A stretch of 64,000 nucleotides of DNA from Aristolochia californica (lineage: Eukaryota; Streptophyta; Magnoliopsida; Piperales; Aristolochiaceae). Below are positions 38,285 through 51,757 of this stretch, in pieces. The DNA is taken from positions 10,166,801 to 10,230,800 of the forward strand of contig JARWKL010000015.1 in NCBI GenBank assembly GCA_029961685.1, written 5' to 3'. Position 1 is the first letter of the stretch, and each line of letters opens with the position of its first letter. The notes under the pieces are model-generated. The model made no database searches, was not told where the DNA came from, and worked only from the letters and a program-made list of their open reading frames with translations. Position numbers and translations under genes: made by a program.

Positions 38285-40164
38285 TTTGCATCCATGAACT
38301 CTAAAATTTTCATTTTGTTTACGAGAAAATTGGTACAAGTTTGGATTTGAAAAAAAATTGAACAACCAAAATAGAAATGCACAAATACTGAGAGAGATAA
38401 TTCCAAAAAGTATCTTTAATTTTGAAGGATTGGCAAAAAGTGGGTTGTTTGGCTCTGATAAATTTCCCACCACACATTAACTTGAGAATTTAATTTTTTC
38501 TACTCATGGAAATTTTTGGATCATTAGGTCATTTGCATATTCAATATGTTTCTTGCGTGCATACCCACCACATTTAAAACATGTTAGGATCAATTACATG
38601 TCTCTTTCTTATAAAATTCCACCAAGCTATTAGGGGTTGTACTAGTGGAATTTCCCAAATATTGATAACAAAACTTTGGAGTTCATTTTTCGTGCGTGAA
38701 ATAATTTTCTTCACTTACATTTATTATAGTTTTCAAATTTTTTTGCATACATAAACTCTCAAATTTTCATTTTGTTTTCGAGAAAAGTGGGACAAGTTTG
38801 GATTTGAAAAAAAATTGAACATCAAAAATGGAAATGCACAAATGTTGAGAGAGATAATTCAGAAAAGTATCTCTGATTTTGAAGGATAGGCTAAAAGTGG
38901 GTTGTTTGGCTCTGGTAAATATCCAACCAGACGTTAACTTGAGAATTTAATTTTTTCTTCACCTTGAAATTTTTTGATCATTAGGTCATTTTCGTCTTCA
39001 ACATGTTTCTCGCATGCATGTCCACCACATTTAAAACATGTTAGGATCAATTAGAAATCTCTTTCTTTGAAAATTCCACTAAGCTATTAGGGGTTGTACT
39101 AGTGGAATTTCCAAAACATGGATAACAAAACTTTGGGGTTCATTTTTAGTGCGTGAAATAATTTTCTTCACTTACATTTATTATAGTTTTCAAATTTTTT
39201 TGTATACATGAACACTTAAATTTTCTTTTTTTTTTTACGAGAAAAGTTGGACAAGTTTGGAATTGAAAAAAAATTGAGCATCCAAAATGGAAATGCACAA
39301 ATAATGATAGAGATAGTTCCGAAAAGTACCACTGATTTTGAAGTACAGGAAAAAAGTGGGTTATTTGGCTCTGGTAATTATCCAACCACATGTCAAATTG
39401 AGAATTTAATTTTTTCTACTCCGTGAAATTTTTGGATCATTAGGTCATTTGCATCTTCAACATGTTTCATGCATTCATACCGACCACATTTAAAACATGT
39501 TAGGAACAATTAGAAATCTTTTTCTTATAAAATTCCACCAAGCTATTAAGGGTTGTACTAGTGGAATTTCCCAAACATGGATAACAAAGCTTTGGAGTTC
39601 ATTTTTAGTGCATGAAATAATTTTCTTCACTTACATTTATTATAGTTTCCAAATTTTTTTGCATTCATGAACTCTAAAATTTTCATTTTCTTTTCGAGAA
39701 AAGTGGGACAAGTTTGGATTTGAAAAAAAATTGTACATCCAAAATATTAATGCACCAATATAGAGAGATATAATTCCAAAAAGTATCTCTGATTTTGAAG
39801 GATAGGCAAAAAGTGGGTTGTTTGGCCCTGGTAAATATCCAACCACACGTGAACTAGAGAATTTAATTTTTTTCTACTCGAAATTTTGGGATCATTAGGT
39901 CATTTGCATCTTCAACATGTTTCTGGCATGCGTACCCACCACATTTAAAACATGTTATGATCAAATATAAATCTCTTTCTTTTAAAATTCCTCCAAGCTA
40001 TTAGGGGTAGTACTAGTGGAATTTCCCAAACATGGATAACAAAATTTTGGAGTTAATTCTTAGTGCTTGAAATAATTTTCTTCACTTACATTTATTATAG
40101 CTTTCAATTTTTTTTGCATATTTGAACTCTAAAATTTTCATTTTGTTTACGAGAAAAGTGGGAC

Positions 40165-42392
40165 AAGTTTGTATATTAAAAAAAATTGAACATCAAAAAT
40201 GGAAATGCAAAAAGTACTGAAAGAGATAATTCCAAAATGTTTTTCTGATTTTGATGCATAGGCAAAAATTGGGTTGTTTAGCTCTGGTAAATATCCAACC
40301 ACACGTTAAATTTAGAATTAAAATTTTTCTACCCCTTGAAATTTTTGGATCATTAGGACATTTACATCTTCAACTTGTTTCTGGCATACCCACCACATTT
40401 AAAACATGTCAGGATCAATTAGAAATCACTTTCTGAAACAATTCCACCAAGCTATTAGAGGTTGTACTAGTGGAATATCCCAAACATGGATAACAAAACT
40501 TTGGAGTTCATTTTTTGTGCGTAAAATAATTTTCGACAATTACATTTATTATAGTTTTCAAATTGTTTGCAAACATGAATTCTAAAATTTTCATTTTGTT
40601 TACGAGAAAAGTGGGAGAAGTTTGGATTTAAAAAATTGAATATCCAAAATGGAAATGCATTAAGGCTGAGAGAGATAATTCAAAAAAGTATCTCTGATTT
40701 TTAAGGATAGGCAAAAAGTGGGTTGTTTGGCTCAGGTAAATATCCAACAACACGTTAACTTGAGAATTTAATTTTTTCTACTCCTTGAAAATTTTGGATC
40801 ATTAGGTGATTCGCATCTTCAACATATTTCTGGAATGCATACCCACCACATTTAAAACATGTTAGGATCAATTCGAAATCTATTTCTTATAAAATTCCAC
40901 CTTCCTATTAGGGATTGTACTTGTGGAATTTCTCAAACATGGATAACAAAACTTTGGAGTTCATTTTTAAAGCGTGAAATAATTTTCTTCACTTAGATTT
41001 ATTATAGTTATAATTTTTTTTTTTGCATACACGAACTCTAAAAATTTCACTTTGTTTAGGATAAAAGTAGGACAAGTTTGGATTGGAAAAAAAATTTAAC
41101 TTCCAAAATGGAAATGCAAAAAGTGTTGATAGAGATAATTCCAAAAAGTATCTCTGATTTGATGGATAGGCAAAAAGAGGGTTGTTTGGCTCTGGTAAAT
41201 ATCCAACCACACGTTTACTTGAGAACTTAATTTTTTCTACTCGAAATTTTTGGATCATTAGGTCATTTGCATCTTCAACATGTTTCTTGCATGCATACCC
41301 ACCATATTTAAAACATGTTAGGATCAATTAGAAATCTCTTTCTTATAAAATTCCACCAAGCTATTAGGGGTTGTACTAGTGGAATTTCCCAAACATGGAT
41401 AACAAAACTTTGGGGTTCATTTATAGTGCGTGAAATAGTTTTCTTCACTTACATTTATTATAGTTTTCAAATTTTTTACATACATGAACTCTAAAATTTT
41501 CATTTTGTTTACGAGAAAAGAGGGAAAAATTTGGATTTGAAAAAAAAATAGAAGATCCAAAATGGAAATGCAAAAAGTGTTGAGAGAGATAATTCAAAAA
41601 AGTATCTCTGATTTTGAAGGATTGGGAAAAGGTGGGTTGTTTGGCTCTTGTAAATATCCAACCACACATCAACTTGAGAATTTAATTTTTTCTCCTCTTT
41701 GAAATTTTTCGATCATTAGGTCATTTGCATGTTCAACATGTTTCTGGCATGCATACCCATCACATTTAAAACATGTTATGATCAATTAGAAATCTCTTTC
41801 TTATAAAATTTCACCAAGCTATTAGGGGTTGTACTAGTGGAATTTCCCAAACATGGATAACAAAACTTTGGGGTTCATTTTTAGTGCGTGAAATAATTTT
41901 CTTCACTAACATTTATTATAATTTTCCAATTTTTTTTTGCATATATGAACTCTAAAATTTTCATTTTGTTTACACGAAAAGTGGTACAAGTTAGGATTTG
42001 AAAAAAAAATTGAACATCCAAAATGTAAATGCACAAATGCTGAGAGATATACTTCCAAAAAGTATCTCTGATTTTGAAGGATAGGCAAAAAGTGGGTTGT
42101 TTGGCTCTGGTAAATAACCAACCACTCGTCAACTTGAGAATTTAATTTCTTCTTCTCCTTGAAATTTTTGGTTCATTAGGTCATTTGCATCTTCAACATG
42201 TTTCTAGCAAGCATACCCACCACATCTAAAACATGTTAGGATCAATTCGAAATCTCTTTCTTATCAAAATTCCACCAAGCTATTAGGGGTTGTACAAGTG
42301 GAATTTCACAAACATGGATAAAAAAATGTTTGAGTTCATTTTTAGTGCATTAAATGATTTTCTTTACTTACATTTATTTATTTTTCAGATTT
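40165..42392 (+). repeat. Nine-monomer-offset duplication, copy 2
   Basis: Partner of 36,055-38,284. At its 3' end the monomer starting at 42236 switches after TTTTCAGATTTTTTTGCATA to a sequence resembling other monomers of the same block (CACGAACTC, GATTGGAAAAATTGAATATCC, GCATTATGGCTGAG). The monomer there is itself a recombinant. Confidence 0.8.
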
Positions 42393-45300
42393 TTTTGCAT
42401 ACACGAACTCTAAAACTTTCATTTTGTTTAGGAGAAAAGTGGGACAAATTTGGATTGGAAAAATTGAATATCCATAATGGAAATGCATTATGGCTGAGAG
42501 AGATAATTCCAAAAATTATCTCTGATTTTGAAGGATAGGCAAAAAAAGGGTTGTTTGGCTCTGGTAAATATCCAACCACACGTCAACTTGTGAATTTAAT
42601 TTTTTCTACTCCTAGAAATTTTTGGATCATTAGTTCATTTGCATCTTCAAAATGTTTCTAGCATGCATACCCACCACATTTAAAATATGTTAGGATCAAT
42701 TACAGATCTCTTTCTTATAAAATTCTACGAAGCTATTAGGGGTTGTACTAGTGAAAATTTCCACACATGGATAACAAAACTTTGGAGTTCATTTTAAGTG
42801 CGTGAAATAAATTTCTTCACATCTATTTATTATAATTTTCAATTATTTTTGCATACATGAACTCTAAAATTTTAATTTTGTTTACATGGAAAGTGGGAGA
42901 AGTTTGGATTTGAAAAATAATTTAACATCCAATATTGAAATGCAAAAAGTGCTGAGTGAATTAATTCCAAAAAGTATCTCTGATTTTGAAGGATAGGCAA
43001 AATGTGGGTTGTTTGGCTCCTGTAAATATCCAACCACACGTTAACTTGAGAATTTAATTTTTTCTACTTGTTGAAATGTTTGGATAATTAGGTCATTTGC
43101 ATCTTCAACATGTTTCTGGCATGCATACCCACCACATTTAAAACATGTTATGATCAATTAAAAATCTCTTTCTTATAAAATTCCACCAAGCTATTAGGGG
43201 TTGTACTAGTGGTTTCCCAAACATGGATAACAAAACTATGGAGTTCATTTTTAGTGCGTGAAATAATTTTCTTTCAAATTTTTTTGTGTACATGAACTAT
43301 AAAATTTTTATTTTGTTTACGAGAAAAGTGGGACAAGTTTGGATTTGAAAAAAAATTGAACATAAAAAATAGAAATGCAAAAAGTGCTGAGAGAGATAAT
43401 TCCAAAAAGTATCTCTGATTTTGAAGGATAGGCAAAAAGTGGGTTTTTTGGCTCTGGTAAATATCCAACTACACGTTAACTTGAGAATTTAATTTTTTGT
43501 ACTCCTTAAAATTTTTGGATCATTAGGTCATTTTCATCTTCAACATGTTTCAGGGATGCATACCCACCACATTTAAAACATGTTAGGATCATTTAGAAAT
43601 CTCTTTCTAATAAAATTCCACCCAGATATTAGGGGTATTACTAGTGGAATTTCCCATACATGGATAACAAAACTTTGGAGTTCATTTTTAGTGCGTGAAA
43701 TAATTTTCTTCACTTACATTTATTATAGTTTTCAAAAAAAATTTCCATACATGAACCATAAAATTTTCATTTTGTTTACGAGAATAGTTTGGATTTGAAA
43801 CAAAATTTAAAATCAAAAATGGAAATTCACAAATGCTGAGAGAGATAATTCCAAAAAAATATCTTTGAGTTTGACAAATAGGCAATAAGTGGGTTGTTTG
43901 GCTCTGGTAAATATCCAACTACACATCAACTTGAGAATTTAATTTTTTCTACTCCTTGAAATTTTTGGATCATTAGGTCATTTGCATCTTCAACATGTTT
44001 CTGGCATGCATACCCACCACATTTAAAACATGTTAGGATCAACTAGAAATCTCTTTCTTATAAAATTCCACCAAGCTAGTAGGGGTTGTACTAGCGCAAT
44101 TTCCCAAACATGGATAACAAAACTTTGGAATTCATTTTTAGTGCGTGAAATAATTTTCTTCACTTACATTTATTATAGTTTTCTAATTTTTTCTGCATAT
44201 ATGAACTCTAAAATAGCCATTTTGTTTACGAGAAAAGTGGGACAACTTTGGATTTCAAAAAATAATTGAACATCCAAAATGGAAATGCACAAATGCTGGG
44301 AGAGATTATTCCAAAAAGCATCTCTAATTTTGAAGGATAGGCAAAAAGTGGGTTGTTTGGCTCTTGTAAATATCCAACCACACGTTAACTTGAGAATTCA
44401 ATTTTTTCTACTAAAAAATTTTGGATGATTACGTCATTTGCATCTTCAACATGTTTCTGGCATGCATACCCACCACATTTAAAACATGTTAGGATAATTA
44501 GAGATCTCTTTCTTATAAAATTCCACCAAGCTATTAGGGGTTGTCCTAGTGGAATTTTCCAAACATGGATAACAAAACTTTGGATTTCCATTTTAGTGCG
44601 TGAAATAATTTTCTTCACTTACTTTTATTATAGTTTTCAAATTTTTTCTTCATACATGAACTCTAAAATTTTCATTTTATTTACGAGAAATGTGGGACAA
44701 ATTTGGATTTGAAAAAAAAATTGAACTTCCAAAATGGAAATGGACATATGCTAAGAGAGATAATTCCAAAAAGTATCTATGATTTTGAAGGATAGGCAAA
44801 ATGTGGGTTTTTTGGCTGTGGTAAATATCCAACCACACGTTAACTTGTGAATTTAATTTTTTTCTGCTCCTTGAAATTTTTGGATCATTAGGTCATTTGC
44901 ATCTACAAAATATTTCTGGCATGCATACCCACCACATTTAAAACAAGTTAGGATCAATTAGAAATCTCTTTCTTATAAAATTCCACCATACTATTAGGGG
45001 TTGTACTACTGGAATTTTCCAAACATGGTTAACAAAACTTTGTAGTTCATTTTTAGTGTGTGAAATAAGTTTCTTCACTTACATTTATTGAATTTTTGAA
45101 TTTTTTTTTGCATACATGAACTCTAAAATTTTCATTTTGTTTACGGGAAAAGTGGAACATGTTTGGATTGGAAAAAAAATTCAACATCTAAAGTGGAAAT
45201 ACACAATTGTTGAGAGATATAATTCCAAAAAGTATCTCTGATTTTGAAGGATAGGGAAAAAGTGGGTTGATTGGCTCTGGTAAATATCCACCCACACGTT

Positions 45301-47672
45301 AACTTGAGAATTAAAATTTTTCTACTCCTTGAAATTTTTGGATCATTAGGTCATTCGCATCTTCAACATGTTTCTGGCATGCATACCCACCACATTTAAA
45401 ACATGTTAGGATCAATTAGAAACTCTTTCTTTTAAAATTTCCACCAAGTTATTAGGGGTTGTACAAGTGGAATTTCCCAAACATGCATAACAAAACTTTG
45501 GAGTTCATTTTTAGTTCGTAAAATAATTTTCTTCACTTACATTTATTATAGTTTTCAAATTTGTTTGCATACTTGAACTCTAAAATTTTCATTTTGTTTA
45601 CGAGAAAAGTGGGAGAAGTTTGGATTTGAAAAAAAATTGTACATCCATAATGGAAATGCACAAATACTGAGAGAGATAATTCCAAAAAGTATCTCTGATT
45701 TTGAAGGATAGGCAAACAGTTGGTTGTTTGGCTCGGGTAAATATCCTACCACACGTTAACTTGAGAATTTAATTTTTTCTACTCAAAATTTCTCAATCAT
45801 TAGGTCATTTGCATCTTCAACATGTTTCTGGCATGCATACCCACCACATTTAAAACATTGTTAGGATGAATTAGAAATCTCTTTCTTCCAAAATTCCACC
45901 AAGCTATTAGAGTTGTACTAGTGGAATTTCCGAAAGATGGATAACAAAACTTTGAAGTTCATTTTTAGTGTGTGAAATAATTTTTTTCACTTACATTTAT
46001 TATAGTTTTCAAATTTTTTGGCATACATGAACTCTAAAATTTTCATTTGGTTAATGAGAAAAGTGGGACAAGTTTGGATTTGAAAAAAAATTGAACATCC
46101 AAAATGAAATTACACAAATGCTGAGAGCGATAATTCTGAAATTTATCTCTAATTTGGAAGGATAAGCCAAATGTGGGTTGTTCTACTCTGGTAAATATCC
46201 AACCGCACATTAACTTGTGAATTTCATTTTTTCTACTCGAAAATTTGGATCATTAGGTTATTTGCACCTTTGACATGTTTCATGCATGCATACCCACCAC
46301 ATTTAAAACATGTTAGGATCAATGAGAAATCTCTTTCATATAAAATTCCACCAAGCTATTAGGGGTTGTACTAGTGGAATTTCCCAAACATGGATAACAA
46401 AACTTTGGAGTTCATTTTTAGCGCGTGAAATAATTTTCTTCACTTACATTTATTACTTTTTTCAAATTTTTTTGCATACATGAACTCTAAAATTTTCATT
46501 TTGTTTACGAGAAAAGTTTGGATTTGAAAAAAATTTGAACATCCAAAATGGAAATGCAAAAATTGCTGAGTGGGATAATTCCATAAAGTATCTCTGATTT
46601 TGATGGATTCACAAAAAGTGGGTTGTTCGGCTCTAGTAAATATCCAACCACTCGTTAACGTGAGAATTTAATTTTTTCTACTCCTTGAAATTTTTGGATC
46701 ATCAAGTCATTGGCATCTTCAACATGTTTCTGGCATGCAAACCCACAACATTTTAAACATGTTAGCATTAATTAGAAATCTCTTTCTTTTAAAATTCCAC
46801 CATGCTATTAGGGTTTGTACTAGTGGAATTTCCCAAACAAGAATAACAAAACTTTGTAGTTCATTTTTAGTGCGTGAAATAATTTTCTTTACTAACATTT
46901 ATTATAGATTTCATTTTTTTTGCATAAATGAACTCTAACATCTTCATTTTGTTTACGAAAAAAGTGGGGCAAGTTTTGATTTAAAAAACAATTGAACATC
47001 AAAAATGGAAATGCAAAAAATGCTGATAGAGATAATTCCAAAAAGTATCTTTGATTTTGAAAGATAGGCAAAAAGTGGGTTGTTTGGCTCTGGTAAATAT
47101 CCAACCACACGTTAATTTGAGAATTTAATTTTTTTACTCCTTGAAAATTTTGGATCATTAGGTCATTTTCATCTTCAACATGTTTCTGGCATGCATACCC
47201 ACCACATTTAAAACATATGAGGATCAATTAGAAATCTTTTTCTTGTAAAATTCCCCGAAGCTATTAGGGGTTATACTTGTGGAATTTCCCAAACATGGAT
47301 AACAAAACTTTGGAGTTCATTTTGAGTGCTATGAAATAATTTTCTTCACTTACATTTATTAAAGTTTTCAAATTTTTTTGCATACATGAACTCTAAAATT
47401 TTCATTTTGTTTATGAGAAAAGTGGGACAAGTTTGGATTTGAAAAAAATTTGAACATCGAAAATGGAAATGCAAAAAGTGCTGAGAGATCTAATTCCAAA
47501 AAGTATCTCTGATTTTGCCGGGTAGGCAAAACGTGGGTGGTTTTGCTTTGGTAAATATCCACAAGTTAACTTGAGAATCTAATTTTTTCTACTCCTTGAA
47601 ATTTTTGGATCATTAGGTGATTTGAATCTTCAACATGTTTCTGGCATGCTTACCCGCCACTTTTAAAACATG

Positions 47673-48486
47673 TTAGGATCAATTAGAAACTCTTTCTTTT
47701 AAAATTTCCACCATGCAATTAGGGGTTGTACTAGTGGAATTTCCCAAACAAGGATAACAAAACTTTGGAGTTCATTTTTAGTGCTTGAAATAATTTTCTT
47801 CAGTTACATTTATTATAGTTTTCAAATTTGTTTGCATACTTGAACTCAAAAATTTTCATTTTGTTTACGAGAAAAGTTGGAGAAGTTTGGATTTTGAAAA
47901 AAAATTGAACATCCAAAATGAAAATGCACAAATACAGAAAGAGATAATTCCAAAAAGTATCTCTGATTTTTAGGTAAATATCCTACCACACGTTAACTTG
48001 AGAATTTAATTTTTTCTACTCAAAATTTTTCCATCAATTAGAAATCTATTTCTTATAAAATTCTACCTTTCTATTAAGTGTTGTACTTGCGGAATTTCTC
48101 AAACATGGATAACAAAACTTTGGAGTTCATTTTTAATGCATAAAATAATTTTCTTCACTTACATTAATTATAGTTTTAAATTTTTTTTTGCATACATGAA
48201 GTCTAAAATTTTCATTTTTTTTACGAGAAAAGTGGGACAAGTTTGGATTTGAAAAAAAATTGAACATCCAAAATGGAAATGCAAAAAGTGTTGATAGAGA
48301 TAATTCCAAAAAGTATCTCTGATTTTGAAGGACAGGCAAAAAGTGGGTTGTTTGGCTCTGGTAAATATCCAACCACACGTTAACTTGAGAATTTAATTTT
48401 TTCTACTCCTTGAAATTTTTGGATCATTAGGTCATTTGCATCTTCAACTTGTTTCTTGCATGCATACCCACCACATTTAAAACATG
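47673..48486 (+). repeat. S monomer pair with two deletions (about 31 and 69 bp)
   Basis: The pair spans 814 bp instead of about 914. At about 47,970, CTCTGATTTTTA joins GGTAAATATCC, losing GAAGGATAGGCAAAAAGTGG and following bases (about 31 bp). At about 48,030, TTTTTCCATCA joins ATTAGAAATC, losing the 69 bp from TTAGGTCATT through TTAGGATCA. Intact monomers have GGATCATTAG and GGATCAATTAG as imperfect direct repeats 69 bp apart, which explains the second junction. Confidence 0.87.
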
Positions 48487-51195
48487 TTAGGATCAATTAG
48501 AAATCTCTTTCTAATAAAATTCCACCAAGCTATTAGGGTTGTACTAGTGGAATTTCCCAACCATGGATAACAAAACTTTGGAGTTCATTTTTTAGTGCGT
48601 GAAATTATTTTCTTCACTTACATTTATTATAGTTTTCAAATTATTTTACATACATGAAGTCTAAAATTTTCATTTTGTTTACGAGAAAAGTGGGACAAGT
48701 TTGGGTTTGAAAGAAAAATTAAACATCCAAAATGGAAAAGCACAAATGATGAGAGAGATAATTCCAAAATGTATCTCTGATTTTGAAGGATAGGCAAAAA
48801 GTGGGTTGTTTTGCTCAGGTAAATATCCAACCACACATCAACTTGTGCATTTAAGTTTTTTCTACTACTTGAAATATTTGGGTCATTAGGTCATTTGCAT
48901 CTTGAATATGTTTCTAGCATGTATACCCACCACATTTAAAACATGTTAGGATCAATTAGAAATCTCTATCTTATAAAATTCCATCAAGTTATTAGGGGTT
49001 GTACTTGTGGAATTTTTCACACATGGATAACAAAACTTTGGAGTTCATTTTAAGAGCGTGAAATAACTTTCTTCACTTCCATTTATTATAGTTTTCAATT
49101 TTTTTTGCATACATGAACTCTAAAATTTTCATTTTGTTTACGTGGAAAGTGGGACAAGTTTGGATTTGAAAAAAAATTGAACATCCAAAATGGAAATGCA
49201 CAAATGCAGAGAGAGATAATTCAAAAAAGTATCTCTTATTTTGAAGGATAGGCAAAAATTGGGTTGTTTGGCTCTGGTAAATATCCAACCACACGTCACC
49301 TTGAGAATTTAATTTCTTCTACTCCATGAAAGTTTTGGTTCATTAGGTCATTTGCATCTTCACCATGTTTCAGGCATGAATACCCACCACATTTAAAACA
49401 TGTTAGGATCAATTCAAAATCTCTTTCTTATAAAATTCCACAAGCTATTTGGGGTTGTATTAGTGGAATTTCCCAAACATGGATAACAAAATGTTCAAGT
49501 TCATTTTTAGTGCGTGAAATGATTTTTTTTGGCTTAAATTAATTTTTTTTAAAATTTTTTTTGCATCCATGAACTCTAATATTTTTATTTTGTTTACGAG
49601 AAAAATGGCACAAGTATGGATTTGAAAAAAAATTGAACATCCAAAATAGAAATGCACAAATGCTGAGAGAGATAATTCCAAAAAGTATCTCTGATTTTGA
49701 TGGATAGGCAAAAAGTGGGTTGTTTGGCTCTGGTAAATATTCAACCACACGTTAACTTGACAATTTAATTTTTTCTTCTCCTTGAAATTTTTGGATCATT
49801 AGGTCACTTGCATCGTCAACATATTTCTGGCATACATATCCCCGACATTTTAAACATGTTTGGATCAATTATAGACCTCTTTCTTTTAAAATTCCACCAA
49901 GCTATTAGGGGTTGTACTAGTGGAATTTCCCAAACATGGATAACAAAAATTTGGAGTTCATTTTTAGCGAGTGAAATAATTTTATTCACTTACATTTATT
50001 ATAGTTTTCAATTTTTTTGCATACATGAACTCTAAAATTTTCATTTTGTTTACGAGAAAAAATGGACAAGTTTGGATTTGAAAAAAAATTGAACATACAA
50101 AATGGAAATGCACAAATGCTGAGAGAGATAATTCCAAAAAGTATCTCTGATTTTGAAGGATAGGCTAAAAGTGGGTTGTTTGGCTCTGGTAAATATCCAA
50201 CCACACGTTAACTTGAGAATTTAATTTTTTCTACTCCTTGAAATTTTACGATCATTAGGTCATTTGCGTCTACAACATGTTTCTGGCATGCATGTCCACC
50301 ACATTTAAAACATGTTAGGATCAATTAGAAATCTCTTTCTTAGAAAATTCCACTAAGCTATTAGGGGTTGTACAAGTGGAATTTCCCAAACATGGATAAC
50401 AACACTTTGGGGTTCAGTTTTAGTGCGTGAAATAATTTTCTTCACTTACATTTATTATAGTTTTCAAATTTTTTTGCATACCTGAACTCTTAAACTTTCA
50501 TTTTTTTTTACGAGAAAAGTGGGACAAGTTTGGATTTGAAAAAAAATTGAGCATCCAAAATGGAAATGTACAAATACTGAGAGAGATAATTCCAAAAAGT
50601 ATCTCTGATTTTGAAGTACAGGCAAAAAGTGGGTTGTTTGGCTCTAGTAAATAGCCAACCACACGTCAACTTGAGAAGTTAATTTTTTCTACTCCTTGAA
50701 ATTTGTGGACATCTTCAACTTGTTTCTGGCATGCATACCCACCACATTTAAAACATGTTAGGATCAATTAGAAATCTCTTTCTTATAAAATTCCACCAAG
50801 CTAGTAGGGGTTGTACTAGTGGAATTTCCCAAACATGGATAACAAAACTTTGAAGTTCATTTTTAGTGTGTGAAATAATTTTCTTCACTTACATTTATTG
50901 TAGTTTTCAAAATTTTTTTCATACATGAACTCTAATTTTTCATTTGGTTTACGGGAAAAGTGGAACAAGTTTGGATTTGAAAAAAAATTGAACATCTAAA
51001 GTGGAAATACACAAATGCTGAGAGATATAATTCCAAAAAGTATCTCTGATTTTGAAGGATAGGGAAAACGTGGGTTGTTTGGCTCTGGTAAATATCCAAC
51101 CACACGTTAACTTGAGAATTTAATTTTTTCTACTCCTTGAAATTTTTTGATCATTAGGTCATTTGCATCTGCAACATGTTTCAGGCATGCATACC

Positions 51196-51253
51196 TAGTT
51201 ACACAGGATCCGAGTAAGGATCCGTATATATGCCCGCAACAGAAATTCTCACC
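51196..51253. other. 58 bp non-satellite insertion
   Basis: The only stretch in the window that does not align to the satellite. It starts TAGTTACACAGGATCCG and ends AATTCTCACC, with about 45% G+C against roughly 30% around it. It contains a direct repeat GGATCCG at 51206-51212 and 51218-51224. It interrupts the conserved box, and satellite sequence on both sides is duplicated: GCAACATGTTTCAGGCATGC before and CAACATGTTTCTGGCGTG after, each followed by a CC-rich piece. I see no coding capacity and no match I recognise. It could be filler DNA from break repair or a remnant of a mobile element. The flanking duplications are diverged from each other. Confidence 0.85.
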
Positions 51254-51757
51254 TGCATCAACATGTTTCTGGCGTGTATCCCTACCACATTTAAAACATG
51301 TTAGGATGAATTAGAAATCTCTTTCTTATAAAATACCACCAAGCTAGTAGGGGTTGTACTAGTGGAATTTCCCAAACATGGATAATAAAACTTTGGAGTT
51401 CATTTTTAGTGCTTGAAATATTTTCATTACTTACATTTATTATAGTTTTCAATTTTTTTCTTCTTACATGAACTCTAAAATTTTTATTTTTTTTTTCGAA
51501 AAAAGTGGGACAAGTTTGGATTTGAAAAAAAATTTGAACATCCAAAATGGAAATGCACAAATGCTGAGAGAGATAATTCCAAAAACTATCTTTGATTTTG
51601 AAGAATAGGCAAAAAGTGGGTTGTTTGGCTCTGGTAAATATCCAACCACACGGTAACTTGAGAATTTAATTTTTTTTGCTCCTTAAAATTTGGATCATTA
51701 GGTCATTTGTATCTTCAACATGTTTATGGCAGGCATACCCACCACATTTTAAACATG

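Larger units (their letters stand above)
33558..42689 (+). repeat. S array, second part: block with multi-monomer duplications
   Basis: Monomers start at 33558, 34012, 34470, 34928, 35386, 35844, 36298, 36752, 37210, 37668, 38126, 38584, 39041, 39500, 39955, 40409, 40862, 41318, 41776 and 42236, spacing 453-460 bp. Diagnostic variants recur at constant offsets, showing duplications of several monomers at once. Offsets are about 4.11 kb (nine monomers; 36.06-38.28 kb against 40.17-42.39 kb) and about 3.66 kb (eight monomers; 33.89-34.92 kb against 37.55-38.57 kb). No gene is seen. Confidence 0.93.

Noticed and set aside
51196..51253. The non-satellite insert as a tRNA, small RNA gene or att site
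   Set aside because: It is too short for a tRNA and has no cloverleaf pairing that I can find. The only internal structure is a GGATCCG direct repeat.
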